Below, one piece after another: positions 16,511-25,728 of a DNA stretch of 64,000 nt. Each line of letters begins with the position of its first letter. Within the stretch, counting starts at the first letter, position 1. This DNA is from Caldilineaceae bacterium (lineage in GTDB: Bacteria > Chloroflexota > Anaerolineae > Caldilineales > Caldilineaceae): the NCBI GenBank assembly GCA_019637685.1, contig JAHBVF010000023.1, forward strand, positions 1 to 64,000, read 5' to 3'. The notes under the pieces are model-generated. The model was not told the DNA's origin and made no database searches. It was given only the letters and a program-made list of their open reading frames with translations. A program made the translations under genes and the position numbers.

Positions 16511-18763
16511 ATGAACCAATCTTCCTCTTCCCCTCCCTGGACAACGGCAACCAAAGCAATTGTCGCGGTCAGCGCGCTCTCCCTGGTCGTGCTGGTCATC
16601 TGGCGCTTCCAGGATTTGATCCAGCCTCTGGTGCTGGCGGTGCTGCTTGCCTATATTTTGAACCCGGTCATCAGCCTCATCAGCAAGCGGCTGGGCCTGC
16701 CCCGTGGCACAACTGTCCTGGCTGTCTATGGGATACTGGCTGTGGCGGTCCTTCTCACTCTCTCCTTTGTGGGCCTCACCACCTTCCAGCAAATGGTGAC
16801 TGTGGCTCAAAATCTGCCCGGCTGGTTCAACCAGGCGGTAGAGGCATTGCGCGCGCTGCCTGAACGGCTGCCAGCGACCTTTGCTTTCGGCCCGCTGGTG
16901 TTGGAGCGGGACGCGATCCTGCCCCAGTTGCCCGGCTGGGATCAGGTGGCTACCCAGCTTTTTGATCTGGTGCGACCGATTTTCAGCCAGGGCGGAAGCA
17001 TTGCCGCCAATTTTGTGACCGCCACAGTCAGTGTGGTGGGGTTAATCTTTCTTGTCTTTGTCGTCTCCATTTACATCGCCAATGACATCCCCCGCATCGG
17101 CAACGGTATCAGCAATTTCGCCAACGACGCTGATTATCGGGTGGACGCGGACCGGCTGATGGTCGAAGTCAGCCGGGTCTGGGGGGCCTATCTGCGGGGC
17201 CAGGTGGTGCTGGCGCTGGTCATCTTTTTTGTGGTGAGTATCGTCCTGGCGATTCTGGGTGTGGACAACGCGCTGGGATTGGGGCTGCTTTCCGGGTCTA
17301 TGGAATTTTTGCCGGTTATCGGCCCTCTCGTCGGCGCGGGCGCGGCAGTGGTGGTGGCCCTCACCCAGAACACGCCGAGCTTTGGCCTGTCCAGCTTTGA
17401 ATTTGCTTTGGTTGTCCTGATTGCAATGGTGCTCATCCAGCAGGTTGAGAACAATCTCCTTGTCCCCCGCATTGTGGGCGACGCGCTGAACCTGCACCCC
17501 CTGCTGGTGATGGTCAGCGTTGTGATGGGCGCGTCCCTGGCCGGTCTGTTGGGGGCTGTGCTGGCCGCGCCGGTGGTGGCCTCGCTCAAAATTCTGGGCA
17601 GCTATGCCTGGCGCAAAATGCTCGATCTGCCGCCCTTTCCAGAAGAGGTTCTTCCCCCCAGCGAGCCTCCTCCTGCCCAGTCTCTGTTGGATAGACTCCG
17701 CGCGCTCTGGCCCCTGGGCGCAAGCCGGGCATCGGGGCATCCCCGCATCCCGGAATCTTCTCCCTATCCTCTTCAATTTGAACCCATTTTCAAGGAATAT
17801 ATCTGGGGCGGGCGGGCACTGGAGACTGTGCTGGGGCGCGCCATTCCCCCCGGTGTGGTCGCGGAAAGCTGGGAGATCGCCGCCCATCCCAACGGACACA
17901 CACCCATTGCCAATGGCCCTCTGGCCGGGCAAACCCTGGCCCACGCCCAGAAACTGTGGGGCGAAGCGCTGGTGGGCAGTGCCAACCGGCAAGCGGTGGA
18001 ATCGGGCAAATTTCCGCTGCTCATCAAACTGCTGGACGCCAACCGCTGGCTCTCGGTCCAGGTCCACCCGGATGATACCTATGCGCTGGCCCACGCCAAC
18101 GACTACGGCAAGACGGAAATGTGGGTGGTTCTCCACGCGGAGCCGGGCGCAGAAGTGATCTACGGGCTTAAGACCGGCGTCACGCAGGAAAGTTTTGCCC
18201 TGGCTGTGGCCGAGGATCGGGTGGAGGATATGTTGCACCGGGTGGCCGTTGCCCCGGGCGATGTGGTCTTTGTGCCTGCGGGCACTGTCCACGCGCTGGG
18301 GCCGGGATTGGTAGTGGCCGAAATTCAACAGAACAGCGATACGACCTATCGCATTTATGACTGGGGCCGCGCGGGAACCGACGGCAAGCCTCGCCCGCTG
18401 CACATCAGCCAAGCGCTGGATGTGATTGACTGGCAGCAGGTAGAGCCTGCTCTGGCCGCGCCGGCCGCGGCTTCTGGCGGGGTCAAGGGAATCGGTGTGG
18501 AGGTGCTCGCCACCTGTGACTATTTTCGCACCGAGCGTTTGCTCTTGGGCGCAGGCCGATCCTATGCCGGGAACCCAAACGGCGAGAGCTTTGAAATTTG
18601 GGCGTTGCTCTCCGGCGCGGCCCGTCTGGAGTGGGATGGCGGCCAGATGGAGATGACTGACCTGTCGTGGGTGATGCTTCCCGCGTCGCTGGGCGCGTAT
18701 CAGTTCATTGCCCAGACAGGCAGCCTCTTTTTGCGGGTTGTCACCCCTTCTGCCGATCTTTAG
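16511..18763 (+). CDS. AI-2E/PerM-family membrane protein fused to phosphomannose isomerase
   Basis: 750-residue in-frame fusion. Residues 1-370 are an AI-2E family (PerM/YdiK type) exporter-like domain with about eight membrane segments and the conserved FLPVIGPLVGAG (266-277) and QQVENNLLVPRIVG (310-323). A Pro-rich linker (371-418) leads to a type I phosphomannose isomerase (ManA) from about 419: KEYIWGG (428-434), zinc-site QVHPDD (517-522), KTEMW (534-538) and PAGTVHALGPG (589-599). ManA interconverts mannose 6-phosphate and fructose 6-phosphate. No internal start with a ribosome-binding site is visible at the junction, so a single polypeptide is likely. The nitroreductase gene follows 22 bases later. 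Each half is of near-normal length. The reason for the fusion is unknown. Confidence 0.85.
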   Translation: MNQSSSSPPWTTATKAIVAVSALSLVVLVIWRFQDLIQPLVLAVLLAYILNPVISLISKRLGLPRGTTVLAVYGILAVAVLLTLSFVGLTTFQQMVTVAQNLPGWFNQAVEALRALPERLPATFAFGPLVLERDAILPQLPGWDQVATQLFDLVRPIFSQGGSIAANFVTATVSVVGLIFLVFVVSIYIANDIPRIGNGISNFANDADYRVDADRLMVEVSRVWGAYLRGQVVLALVIFFVVSIVLAILGVDNALGLGLLSGSMEFLPVIGPLVGAGAAVVVALTQNTPSFGLSSFEFALVVLIAMVLIQQVENNLLVPRIVGDALNLHPLLVMVSVVMGASLAGLLGAVLAAPVVASLKILGSYAWRKMLDLPPFPEEVLPPSEPPPAQSLLDRLRALWPLGASRASGHPRIPESSPYPLQFEPIFKEYIWGGRALETVLGRAIPPGVVAESWEIAAHPNGHTPIANGPLAGQTLAHAQKLWGEALVGSANRQAVESGKFPLLIKLLDANRWLSVQVHPDDTYALAHANDYGKTEMWVVLHAEPGAEVIYGLKTGVTQESFALAVAEDRVEDMLHRVAVAPGDVVFVPAGTVHALGPGLVVAEIQQNSDTTYRIYDWGRAGTDGKPRPLHISQALDVIDWQQVEPALAAPAAASGGVKGIGVEVLATCDYFRTERLLLGAGRSYAGNPNGESFEIWALLSGAARLEWDGGQMEMTDLSWVMLPASLGAYQFIAQTGSLFLRVVTPSADL

Positions 18764-18785
18764 GAACACACAGAATGGAGAAGTT

Positions 18786-19382
18786 TTGAACAAACGCGCA
18801 ATCACCGAACAGCCGATCCATCCCATCCTCGCCGAGCGCTGGAGTCCCCGCGCCTTTTCTGAACAGCCCGTGCCTGATGGCGTATTGGGCAGTCTGCTGG
18901 AAGCGGCCCGCTGGGCGCCTTCTTCGCGCAATGAGCAGCCCTGGCGATTTGTGGTTGTGGAGCGCCAGAACGTAGACGCGCATACAGCCCTGACCGGTGT
19001 GCTCTCTGGCAACAACCGGCTTTGGGCGGGCAGCGCGCCGCTGCTGTTGGTGGCGGTTGCCGCGGCCAAAAACACCCGGGATGCCTCCCCCAATGCCTAT
19101 GCCTGGTACGATTTGGGCCAGGCCGTCGCCCACCTCACCTTTCAGGCCAGCGCCGATGGGCTTGTGCTGCATCAGATGGGCGGCTTTGACAAGACAAAGG
19201 CCAGGGTTGTGCTGGCATTGCCCGACGATTATGACCCGGTGGCGGTCATTGCCATTGGATATCCGGGAGAAGTGGACGCATTGCCGGCCCCATTGCAGGA
19301 ACGGGAGAAGGGCGTCCGTACCCGCCGGGCGTTGGCCGAGAGTGTCTCCTACGGTAGCTGGGGGGAAAGCCGGGATTCGTAA
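18786..19382 (+). CDS. Nitroreductase family protein
   Basis: 198-residue FMN-dependent nitroreductase-fold oxidoreductase. Typical features are RWSPRAFSEQPVP near the N-terminus (FMN phosphate-binding Arg), AARWAPSSRNEQPWRFVVV, and the C-terminal IAIGYPGE. The start is TTG at 18786 with GGAG at 18777-18780; no ATG is in frame at the family start. It lies directly downstream of the AI-2E/ManA fusion gene and is probably co-transcribed. The physiological substrate is unknown. Confidence 0.88.
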   Translation: MNKRAITEQPIHPILAERWSPRAFSEQPVPDGVLGSLLEAARWAPSSRNEQPWRFVVVERQNVDAHTALTGVLSGNNRLWAGSAPLLLVAVAAAKNTRDASPNAYAWYDLGQAVAHLTFQASADGLVLHQMGGFDKTKARVVLALPDDYDPVAVIAIGYPGEVDALPAPLQEREKGVRTRRALAESVSYGSWGESRDS

Positions 19383-19410
19383 TCCTGTGCTGTCGGCCAG
19401 TCTGTTTTGC

Positions 19411-19440
19411 AAGCGGAGGGGAGTTTCCCTTCGCTTTTTT
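19411..19440 (+). terminator. Rho-independent terminator after the nitroreductase gene
   Basis: Stem AAGCGGAGGG / CCCTTCGCTT (one G-T pair), loop GAGTTT, then six T residues. Confidence 0.75.
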
Positions 19441-19578
19441 GTTTGGTGCTTCGGCATCGTCTGTCTGGCCCTCTCCAGAAGCGCGTGTAAGGCAAAATAC
19501 GAAGATTCCACACTGGATAGGAACCCTTCAACCCGCTACTCTTTTGCACAAAGTTCACGTAGATTTTTGGAGCGCTGT

Positions 19579-22545
19579 ATGGGCTTTCTTACTTCGTCTC
19601 TCAATCGAATCACATTGGCAATCATCACAGTCTGTGCTCTCTTCGCGCTCGTACTGGCCGTGTTCTTTGCCAACGCGCTGATTGTCAGCCAATTTGATGC
19701 GTTGGATCGATGGCAAGTTGGCATTAAAGTGGAGGCGAGTGTGGATCAGTTTGCCCATCTGCACCAGCGGCTGAACGATTTGGCCCAGATGAGTGTGCTT
19801 GAGACAATGGACGATGGATTTGCCTATAACTGGCAGAATGCCGGTTTTGATATACAGGTCAGTCGGGCCAGGTCTGGGCAAGTGCTGGATGCGGCCTCTT
19901 CGGCCCGAAATGACCTGCAGCCAATGCCCCTGTCTGCGGCTACGTTGAATTATCTCCTGGAACAGGAATATCTGTGGAACGTGCCAAAAGGCGATGTGCT
20001 TTCGGGCCTGCTGCCGTTGCCGGGGGGAGTGGCGTTTGTGGTCGTCATCTCGGCTGATGTGCGCACCGCGCTGTTCGAGTGGGTGGACGCTGATGATATC
20101 GAGAAACTCTACACGCCCACGCAACCGATAGTCCAATTGATCGATGTGCGCAGCGTGGGCCAGCCTGGCCGCTGGGACAGCAGCAGTCCCGCCACGTCTG
20201 GCGTCCACACACAAATTGTCTCCCCTGAGACCATCGCTGGCGAGAAAATTCTGTACGATTTGACGGGTCATCCGGTTCTGCTTCTGCGCGTCGAGCAACC
20301 CCGCGTCTTCTATCAGCGCGGACTTGCGGCGATTTTTATGGCTTTGGCCGGCATGAGTTTTGCCGGTCTGCTGGTTATGGCACTATTGATTGTGCTGTTG
20401 CGCCGCTTTGTCCTTTTCCGCCTGGGCCGGTTGAGCCACTCTGTCAGCGCCATCGGTGCCCGACGCATTCTGAGCGACCGGGTGGCAGTGGAAGGCCACG
20501 ACGAAATCGCTCATTTGGGACGTGAGATCAATCGGATGTTGGCCTCTCTGGAAACGTCCGAAAGTGCGCTCCTGGACAAGCAGGCCCAGATTGCGGCAAT
20601 GATGCAGGTGATGCCCGATGTTGTCCTGCGCCACACAGCAGATGGGCAGGTGACCGCTTGCCACGCGCCCGCGGACAGTCGCCTCTTTCCCGATCCGGGT
20701 GGGATTGTCGGACTTTCTCTCCACGAACTTATACCCTCCCCAATCGCTGACTTGGCCCTTGCCCAGATTGCTTCTGCCCTGGAAAGTGGCAGGCTTCACG
20801 CCTTTCAGTTTGAAATGGATGGCGTGGGCTTCTTTGAGGTGCGGCTTGCCCCGATTGATGCCGAGGAAGTGCTCTGCATCATCCGGGAAATCACCCACCA
20901 GAAAATGCTGGAGGAAAGTCTTGTCCAGGCCAGAAAGGATGCCGAAGCTGCCAATCAGGCCAAGTCGGAATTGCTGGCCAACACCAGCCACGAGATCCGC
21001 ACGCCTATGAATGCGGTTATCGGTATGTCCAGTCTGCTGCTGGACACAAAACTGGGCGACGAACAGCGGGATTTTGTCGAGACCATTCGTTCCAGCAGCG
21101 ATGCACTGCTCGCAATTCTGAATGATCTGTTGGACCTGTCCAAGATCGATGCCGGCAAACTGGAACTGGAAAATCAGCCTCTGGACCTGTTGGGAGCGGT
21201 TGAATCGACGCTGGATATGTTTGCGGTCCAGGCACAGGAAAAGGGATTGGAACTGATCTATCGGGTGCAGGAGGGTATACCCCGCTCGATTTTGGGTGAT
21301 GTCACCCGTCTGCGTCAGATTCTGATCAATCTCCTCAGCAATGCCATCAAATTCACCCATACGGGCGAAATTTCTGTGGAGGTGGCACACGCCGCCCCAG
21401 AACACAGACCTGCCTCGGATGAGGCAGAACTGTTGGGCCTGCACTTTCAGGTCCAAGACACAGGCGTCGGCATCCCCGCGGACAAATGGGAGAAGATGTT
21501 TGATGCCTTTGTCCAGGCGGACCAGTCCACTGCCCGCCACTACGGAGGAACGGGCCTGGGCTTGACAATCAGCCGCCGCCTCTGCAATTTAATGGGCGGT
21601 CGGATGTGGGTGGAGAGCGAGGTGGGCGTCGGTTCCACTTTTCACTTTACCATTTTTGCCAAACCCACCCCGACGGTCAAGCGCATTCGGCCAGAGGGGA
21701 AGGGTCTGGCTGGGAAGCGGGTATTGTTGGTAGACGACAACGCAGCCAATCGGCAGATCCTTACCTGGCAGACCGGACGCTGGGGAATGGACGCGGTGGC
21801 AGTGGCCGGTGGTCCCGAAGCACTGGCCGCGCTGGAAGGTGACAAACCCTTCGATCTGGCTGTGTTGGATATGCAAATGCCCGATATGGATGGTTTGGCT
21901 TTGGCTGCGGCCATACGTCAACAACCGGCAACAGACAAACTGCCTTTGATCCTCCTCACTTCTCTGGGGAACAATTCAGCCAAGCCAGACGGCAGCCTTC
22001 TCCATTTCTCCTCCTGCCTCTCCAAGCCGGTGAAGGAGGATGAACTGTTGGTGGCTTTGCAGTTGTCCCTTGCCGACCGATCAGCCGGACCCGTCAGCCC
22101 CGCCAGCTCGGATCGGAAAACAGCAACGCCCTTCGACCGCCATCTGGCAACCAGCCATCCTTTGCGCATCCTGCTGGCCGAGGACAACCGGGTCAATCAG
22201 AAGGTCGCCAGCCAGATTCTTAAACGGCTGGGGTATACCGCTGATTTGGTCGAGACGGGCCGGGACGCGGTGGACGCAGTCGCCGACGCTGGCTTTGATG
22301 TGGTGCTGATGGATATGCAGATGCCAGAGATGGATGGCCTGGAAGCAACCCGTATGATCCGCCAGCGCTTGAACGGGACCGGACCCTATATCATCGCCAT
22401 GACAGCCAACGCGATGGAGGGCGTTCGGGGCGAATGCCTGGCCGCGGGTATGGACGATTACATCTGCAAGCCCGTGCGTATCAATGAACTGGTGACGGCG
22501 CTGCAAAAGGCCTCCACCACCCTCAAAGAGAAAACCCTGGCCTAG
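19579..22545 (+). CDS. Hybrid sensor histidine kinase with two receiver domains
   Basis: 988-residue membrane sensor kinase. Two transmembrane segments (about 10-32 and 255-280) bracket an extracytoplasmic sensor region of CHASE type. A HAMP linker and a PAS-like region (about 330-445) follow. The HisKA domain has phospho-acceptor His-471 in NTSHEIRTPMN, and the HATPase has QILINLLSNAIKF, DTGVGIP and GGTGLGL. Two receivers have phosphoacceptors Asp-764 (VLDMQMPDMDG) and Asp-912 (LMDMQMPEMDG). GGAG precedes the ATG at 19579 with 6-base spacing; the upstream open frame overlaps the nitroreductase gene and is not used. No Hpt domain or DNA-binding output is present, so the phosphorelay partner is elsewhere. 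Confidence 0.93.
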   Translation: MGFLTSSLNRITLAIITVCALFALVLAVFFANALIVSQFDALDRWQVGIKVEASVDQFAHLHQRLNDLAQMSVLETMDDGFAYNWQNAGFDIQVSRARSGQVLDAASSARNDLQPMPLSAATLNYLLEQEYLWNVPKGDVLSGLLPLPGGVAFVVVISADVRTALFEWVDADDIEKLYTPTQPIVQLIDVRSVGQPGRWDSSSPATSGVHTQIVSPETIAGEKILYDLTGHPVLLLRVEQPRVFYQRGLAAIFMALAGMSFAGLLVMALLIVLLRRFVLFRLGRLSHSVSAIGARRILSDRVAVEGHDEIAHLGREINRMLASLETSESALLDKQAQIAAMMQVMPDVVLRHTADGQVTACHAPADSRLFPDPGGIVGLSLHELIPSPIADLALAQIASALESGRLHAFQFEMDGVGFFEVRLAPIDAEEVLCIIREITHQKMLEESLVQARKDAEAANQAKSELLANTSHEIRTPMNAVIGMSSLLLDTKLGDEQRDFVETIRSSSDALLAILNDLLDLSKIDAGKLELENQPLDLLGAVESTLDMFAVQAQEKGLELIYRVQEGIPRSILGDVTRLRQILINLLSNAIKFTHTGEISVEVAHAAPEHRPASDEAELLGLHFQVQDTGVGIPADKWEKMFDAFVQADQSTARHYGGTGLGLTISRRLCNLMGGRMWVESEVGVGSTFHFTIFAKPTPTVKRIRPEGKGLAGKRVLLVDDNAANRQILTWQTGRWGMDAVAVAGGPEALAALEGDKPFDLAVLDMQMPDMDGLALAAAIRQQPATDKLPLILLTSLGNNSAKPDGSLLHFSSCLSKPVKEDELLVALQLSLADRSAGPVSPASSDRKTATPFDRHLATSHPLRILLAEDNRVNQKVASQILKRLGYTADLVETGRDAVDAVADAGFDVVLMDMQMPEMDGLEATRMIRQRLNGTGPYIIAMTANAMEGVRGECLAAGMDDYICKPVRINELVTALQKASTTLKEKTLA

Positions 22546-22707
22546 TCTTCCCCGTCCTTCCCTTTCCCACTTTTCTTCGTTACAATACGACAACGCACAA
22601 TACAGCAGCGCCGCGGGCCAGGGATTGACGCCCCTGTGGATTCGTATTGCGGATGTTTGCACCGCGTCTGTCGGCAAACGGCTATTGGGGAAAACCCGTA
22701 TGGGGGG

Positions 22708-24084
22708 ATGCACGTGTACGATACTGTTATCAGCGGCGGATGTTTGATTCTCCCCGGCGGTCTCGCACACGCCGACCTGGCGCTGGACGGCCCATCCATC
22801 GCGGCCATCGGTCACGGGTTGGCGGGCACACGCACCATCGACGCTGGGGGGTGCTACGTTCTTCCCGGCGGCGTGGACCCTCACGTCCACCTGCAATTGG
22901 CTTTGGGCGGGCTGGTCAGCACCGACAGCTTTGCCAGCGGCACAATCGCCGCAGCCTGCGGTGGCACAACTACAGTTGTTGACTTCGCGGATCCCCAGCC
23001 AGGCCAGTCCTTGGCTGATGCTTTGGCCGTGCGCCGATCCGAAGCGGATGGGCAGGTGGCGGTGGACTACGGCCTGCACATGACGATTCCCACCTGGCAT
23101 GCGCAGACACCGGAGCGGCTGGCCGAAGTCCCCGCGCTGGTGGACGCGGGCTGCGCTACATTTAAACTCTATCAGGCCTATGCCCGCATGGAACTGGACG
23201 ACGTGGCCCTCTATCGGGCGATGGCTGCTGTGGCGCAGGCTGGTGGCCGTGTCGTCCTGCACAGCGAGACTGGCCCGCTGCTGGAGCATCTGCGCGGCCA
23301 AGCTGTGGCCGCGGGACACATCGGGGCTATTTGGCATGAACGCACTCGTCCCGCCCGCCTGGAAGCCACGGCCATCCACCGCGCTGCAGAAATTGCCCAT
23401 CTGGCTGGCTGTCCCGTGCATATTTTCCACGTGGGCTGCGCCGAAGGGGTGGCGGAGATCGTCGCTGCCCGCGCCCGTGGCATAGACATCACTGGCGAAA
23501 GCTGCCCCCACTATCTGCTGCTCACCGCGGACGAGCAGCTGGGCGGCGTGGATGGCAATCTATACATCTGTGCGCCGCCCCTGCGCGCTGCCGAGGACCA
23601 ATCCGCGCTCTGGCGCGCGCTGGCTGCCAACGGGCTGGACCTGATCAGCACAGATCATTGCCCGTGGACCCGCAGCGAAAAGAGCCAGCACTCCTTTGCC
23701 CAGGTTCCTGGCGGCGTGCCAGGCATCGAGGCTCGTCTGTCGCTCATCCACCACTTCGGCGTCAATCGCGGACACATTTCCCTGCCCCGCTGGGTGGAAC
23801 TCTGCGCCACAGCCCCGGCCCGGCGCATGGGTCTGGCCCGCAAAGGCGCGCTTCTGCCCGGCTACGACGGGGATGTGGTCATCTTCGATCCCCAGCGGCA
23901 GAAAACCATCTCCCCAGACACGCTCCACGAAGCCGCGGACTGGACACCCTTTGCCGGATTGGCTGTCACCGGTTGGCCCCGCACTGTCCTGCTGCGCGGC
24001 CAGGTGATTGTGGAAAACGAAAAATATGTGGGCGCGCCGGGGGATGGACGATTTATCAGAAGAGGTGGGAAACGCCAGGCGTGA
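22708..24084 (+). CDS. Dihydropyrimidinase / hydantoinase family amidohydrolase
   Basis: 458-residue cyclic amidohydrolase that opens dihydropyrimidine or hydantoin rings. The metal site shows HVH (59-61, in GGVDPHVHL), probable carbamylated Lys-153 (ATFKLYQAY), HIFHVG, and the metal Asp in STDHCP. Length and motif order match D-hydantoinase/dihydropyrimidinase rather than dihydroorotase. The ATG at 22708 starts the conserved beta-strand region (MHVYDTVISGG); 24 in-frame codons upstream look noncoding. The natural substrate is uncertain. The next gene, a DNA glycosylase, is functionally unrelated. Confidence 0.88.
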   Translation: MHVYDTVISGGCLILPGGLAHADLALDGPSIAAIGHGLAGTRTIDAGGCYVLPGGVDPHVHLQLALGGLVSTDSFASGTIAAACGGTTTVVDFADPQPGQSLADALAVRRSEADGQVAVDYGLHMTIPTWHAQTPERLAEVPALVDAGCATFKLYQAYARMELDDVALYRAMAAVAQAGGRVVLHSETGPLLEHLRGQAVAAGHIGAIWHERTRPARLEATAIHRAAEIAHLAGCPVHIFHVGCAEGVAEIVAARARGIDITGESCPHYLLLTADEQLGGVDGNLYICAPPLRAAEDQSALWRALAANGLDLISTDHCPWTRSEKSQHSFAQVPGGVPGIEARLSLIHHFGVNRGHISLPRWVELCATAPARRMGLARKGALLPGYDGDVVIFDPQRQKTISPDTLHEAADWTPFAGLAVTGWPRTVLLRGQVIVENEKYVGAPGDGRFIRRGGKRQA

Positions 24085-24201
24085 GACCGAGGACGCACGG
24101 CTCTGATAGCCAGCGCCCCGGTGACTGGAGCCAGTAACGCTGGAATTGATCGGGTGCATCGCACCCAAAGCCTGAATAGATACCGTTTTGGCAAGGAAAC
24201 A

Positions 24202-24813
24202 ATGCACCTGAACTCCGAAATTCTCATCTCTGCATCCGACGCCCTTGCCAGCCAGGACCCGGACCTGGCCGGGGTGATCGACCGCTTTGGCTATCCTCCC
24301 CTGTGGCCGCGGGAGGCTGGCTTTCCCACGCTCCTCAAGCTGATTCTGGAGCAGCAGGTCTCTCTGGCTTCGGCGCAGGCCACCTACGATCGACTGCTGG
24401 CAGCGGTGGATGAATTGACGCCGGAAAGTCTGCTGGCACTGGACGACGAGGCCCTGCGCAGGGTGGGGTTCAGCCGCCAGAAGAGCCGGTACGGGCGTCT
24501 GCTGGCCGAAGCTGTGGGGAGTGGCTCGCTGGATGTGGAAAGTCTGGCACATCTGGACGACGAGAGCGTGCGGGTCGAGCTTCAGAAGATTACGGGCATC
24601 GGGCCGTGGACAGCCGAAGTCTATCTGCTGATGGTTCTCCTGCGCCCGGATGTCTGGCCCCGGGGCGATGTGGCCCTGGCCACAGCAGCGCAACAGGTGA
24701 AGGGATTGCCTGCCCGTCCTTCCCAGGCTGAACTTCACCATCTGGCTGAACAGTGGCGGCCCTGGCGTTCCGTGGCCGCGCGTATTCTATGGCACCACTA
24801 TCTCAGCCGTTGA
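24202..24813 (+). CDS. AlkA-type DNA-3-methyladenine glycosylase
   Basis: 203-residue HhH-GPD base-excision glycosylase that removes alkylated purines. The EQQVSLASAQATYDRL segment is family-typical, the helix-hairpin-helix is ITGIGPWTAEVY, and the catalytic Asp is in WPRGDVAL. It is shorter than E. coli AlkA because the N-terminal TBP-like domain is missing, as in many compact family members. The ATG at 24202 has AAGGA upstream. Confidence 0.9.
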   Translation: MHLNSEILISASDALASQDPDLAGVIDRFGYPPLWPREAGFPTLLKLILEQQVSLASAQATYDRLLAAVDELTPESLLALDDEALRRVGFSRQKSRYGRLLAEAVGSGSLDVESLAHLDDESVRVELQKITGIGPWTAEVYLLMVLLRPDVWPRGDVALATAAQQVKGLPARPSQAELHHLAEQWRPWRSVAARILWHHYLSR

Positions 24814-24855
24814 TGGGATTGCAATTCATTTTCTTAACTGTTTCCTTTCTGCGGC

Positions 24856-24884
24856 TTGACATCTCTGCTGTTCTGTGATATACT
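24856..24884 (+). promoter_or_regulatory. Near-consensus sigma-70 promoter of the carD-like gene
   Basis: TTGACA at 24856-24861, a 17-base spacer and TATACT at 24879-24884, preceded by TG for an extended -10. The start codon lies about 137 bases downstream, leaving a long leader. Confidence 0.8.
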
Positions 24885-25020
24885 TCGTGTAGATCACAGC
24901 CATAAAAAGTACCGTCAGGCTCCCATCGACCGCAGATATTCTGCTGTTTGGTTCTTTGGGCGAAGTATTGTGGGGAGCTTTGCAAACGGAATGTGCTGTC
25001 ACAGCCAAAGGAGGTTTCTC

Positions 25021-25557
25021 TTGGATTTCTCAATCGGACAGGATGTGGTTCACCCCGCACACGGACCTGGCACAATTGTTGACATTGAAGAAAAGGAGCT
25101 GGTGGAAGGGTATCACCGGTTCTATGTGATCAAATTTGTGCGCAATCGGTTGACTGTGCGTGTTCCCCTGCGTCGTATCGAAGACATCGGCGTGCGCAAG
25201 GTGATGTCCAAAGAGCGCTGTCAGGGGGTATTGAACATTTTGCGCGCCCTGCCAGAGCAGTTGCACAGTGACTTCAAAAGCCGCCGCCACCGGGTGGATG
25301 AACTTCTCCATTCGGGCCGTCCCCGGCAGATTGCGGTAGCTGTGCGTGACTTGACCTGGCGCAAGTTTGAAAAACATTTGACCAAAGCAGACACAGAACA
25401 ATTGTCCAAAGGCCGGGAAATGCTGGCGACAGAAGTAGCCATGTCGTACAACAAAGAGGTTCACGAGGCGGACAAAACAATTCGGGAAGCTGTGGCCGAG
25501 GCTATCGCTGCCAAACAGGCACTGCTTCTGGAAAATTCAGAGGCCGAAGCCGTTTGA
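25021..25557 (+). CDS. CarD/CdnL-type RNA polymerase-binding regulator
   Basis: 178-residue protein of the CarD_CdnL_TRCF family, which binds the RNA polymerase beta subunit and stabilises open complexes at housekeeping promoters. The N-terminal Tudor-like RNAP-interaction domain begins DFSIGQDVVHPAHGPGTIV, followed by an all-helical C-terminal domain with GVLNILRALPEQ and the usual SKGREMLATEVA helix. The start is TTG at 25021, with AAAGGAGG 6 bases upstream; the longer open frame lies in the leader. It has its own strong promoter and a terminator at 25592-25628. Confidence 0.9.
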   Translation: MDFSIGQDVVHPAHGPGTIVDIEEKELVEGYHRFYVIKFVRNRLTVRVPLRRIEDIGVRKVMSKERCQGVLNILRALPEQLHSDFKSRRHRVDELLHSGRPRQIAVAVRDLTWRKFEKHLTKADTEQLSKGREMLATEVAMSYNKEVHEADKTIREAVAEAIAAKQALLLENSEAEAV

Positions 25558-25591
25558 TGCGGGCAGAGTAGCTTGTATCTGTATTGCCGCG

Positions 25592-25628
25592 AAAGCGTCC
25601 AGGAAGCGATTTCCTGGACGCTTTTTCT
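25592..25628 (+). terminator. Rho-independent terminator after the carD-like gene
   Basis: Perfect 14-bp stem AAAGCGTCCAGGAA / TTCCTGGACGCTTT with a 5-base loop and a T-rich tail. Confidence 0.88.
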
Positions 25629-25728
25629 TTGGCCCGTTTTGCGCCTGCACCCCCTGTCACTTTCCCTTTGGGCTGAACAACGGGTATAGTAATTGTGAAT
25701 TTTCATACTCTTCTACGGACAATCACGC

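Noticed and set aside
17042..19093. 683-codon minus-strand frame opposite the AI-2E/ManA fusion
   Set aside because: The plus-strand frame has two well-defined domains; the minus frame has His/Gln/Arg-rich filler only.
18997..19578. N-terminal extension of the hybrid kinase frame
   Set aside because: It overlaps the nitroreductase gene and its terminator; a well-placed GGAG supports the start at 19579.
24085..24201. Possible riboswitch or tRNA-like structure between hydantoinase and AlkA-type genes
   Set aside because: Only a short GGGTGC-ATC-GCACCC hairpin is visible; no conserved riboswitch core or tRNA arms.
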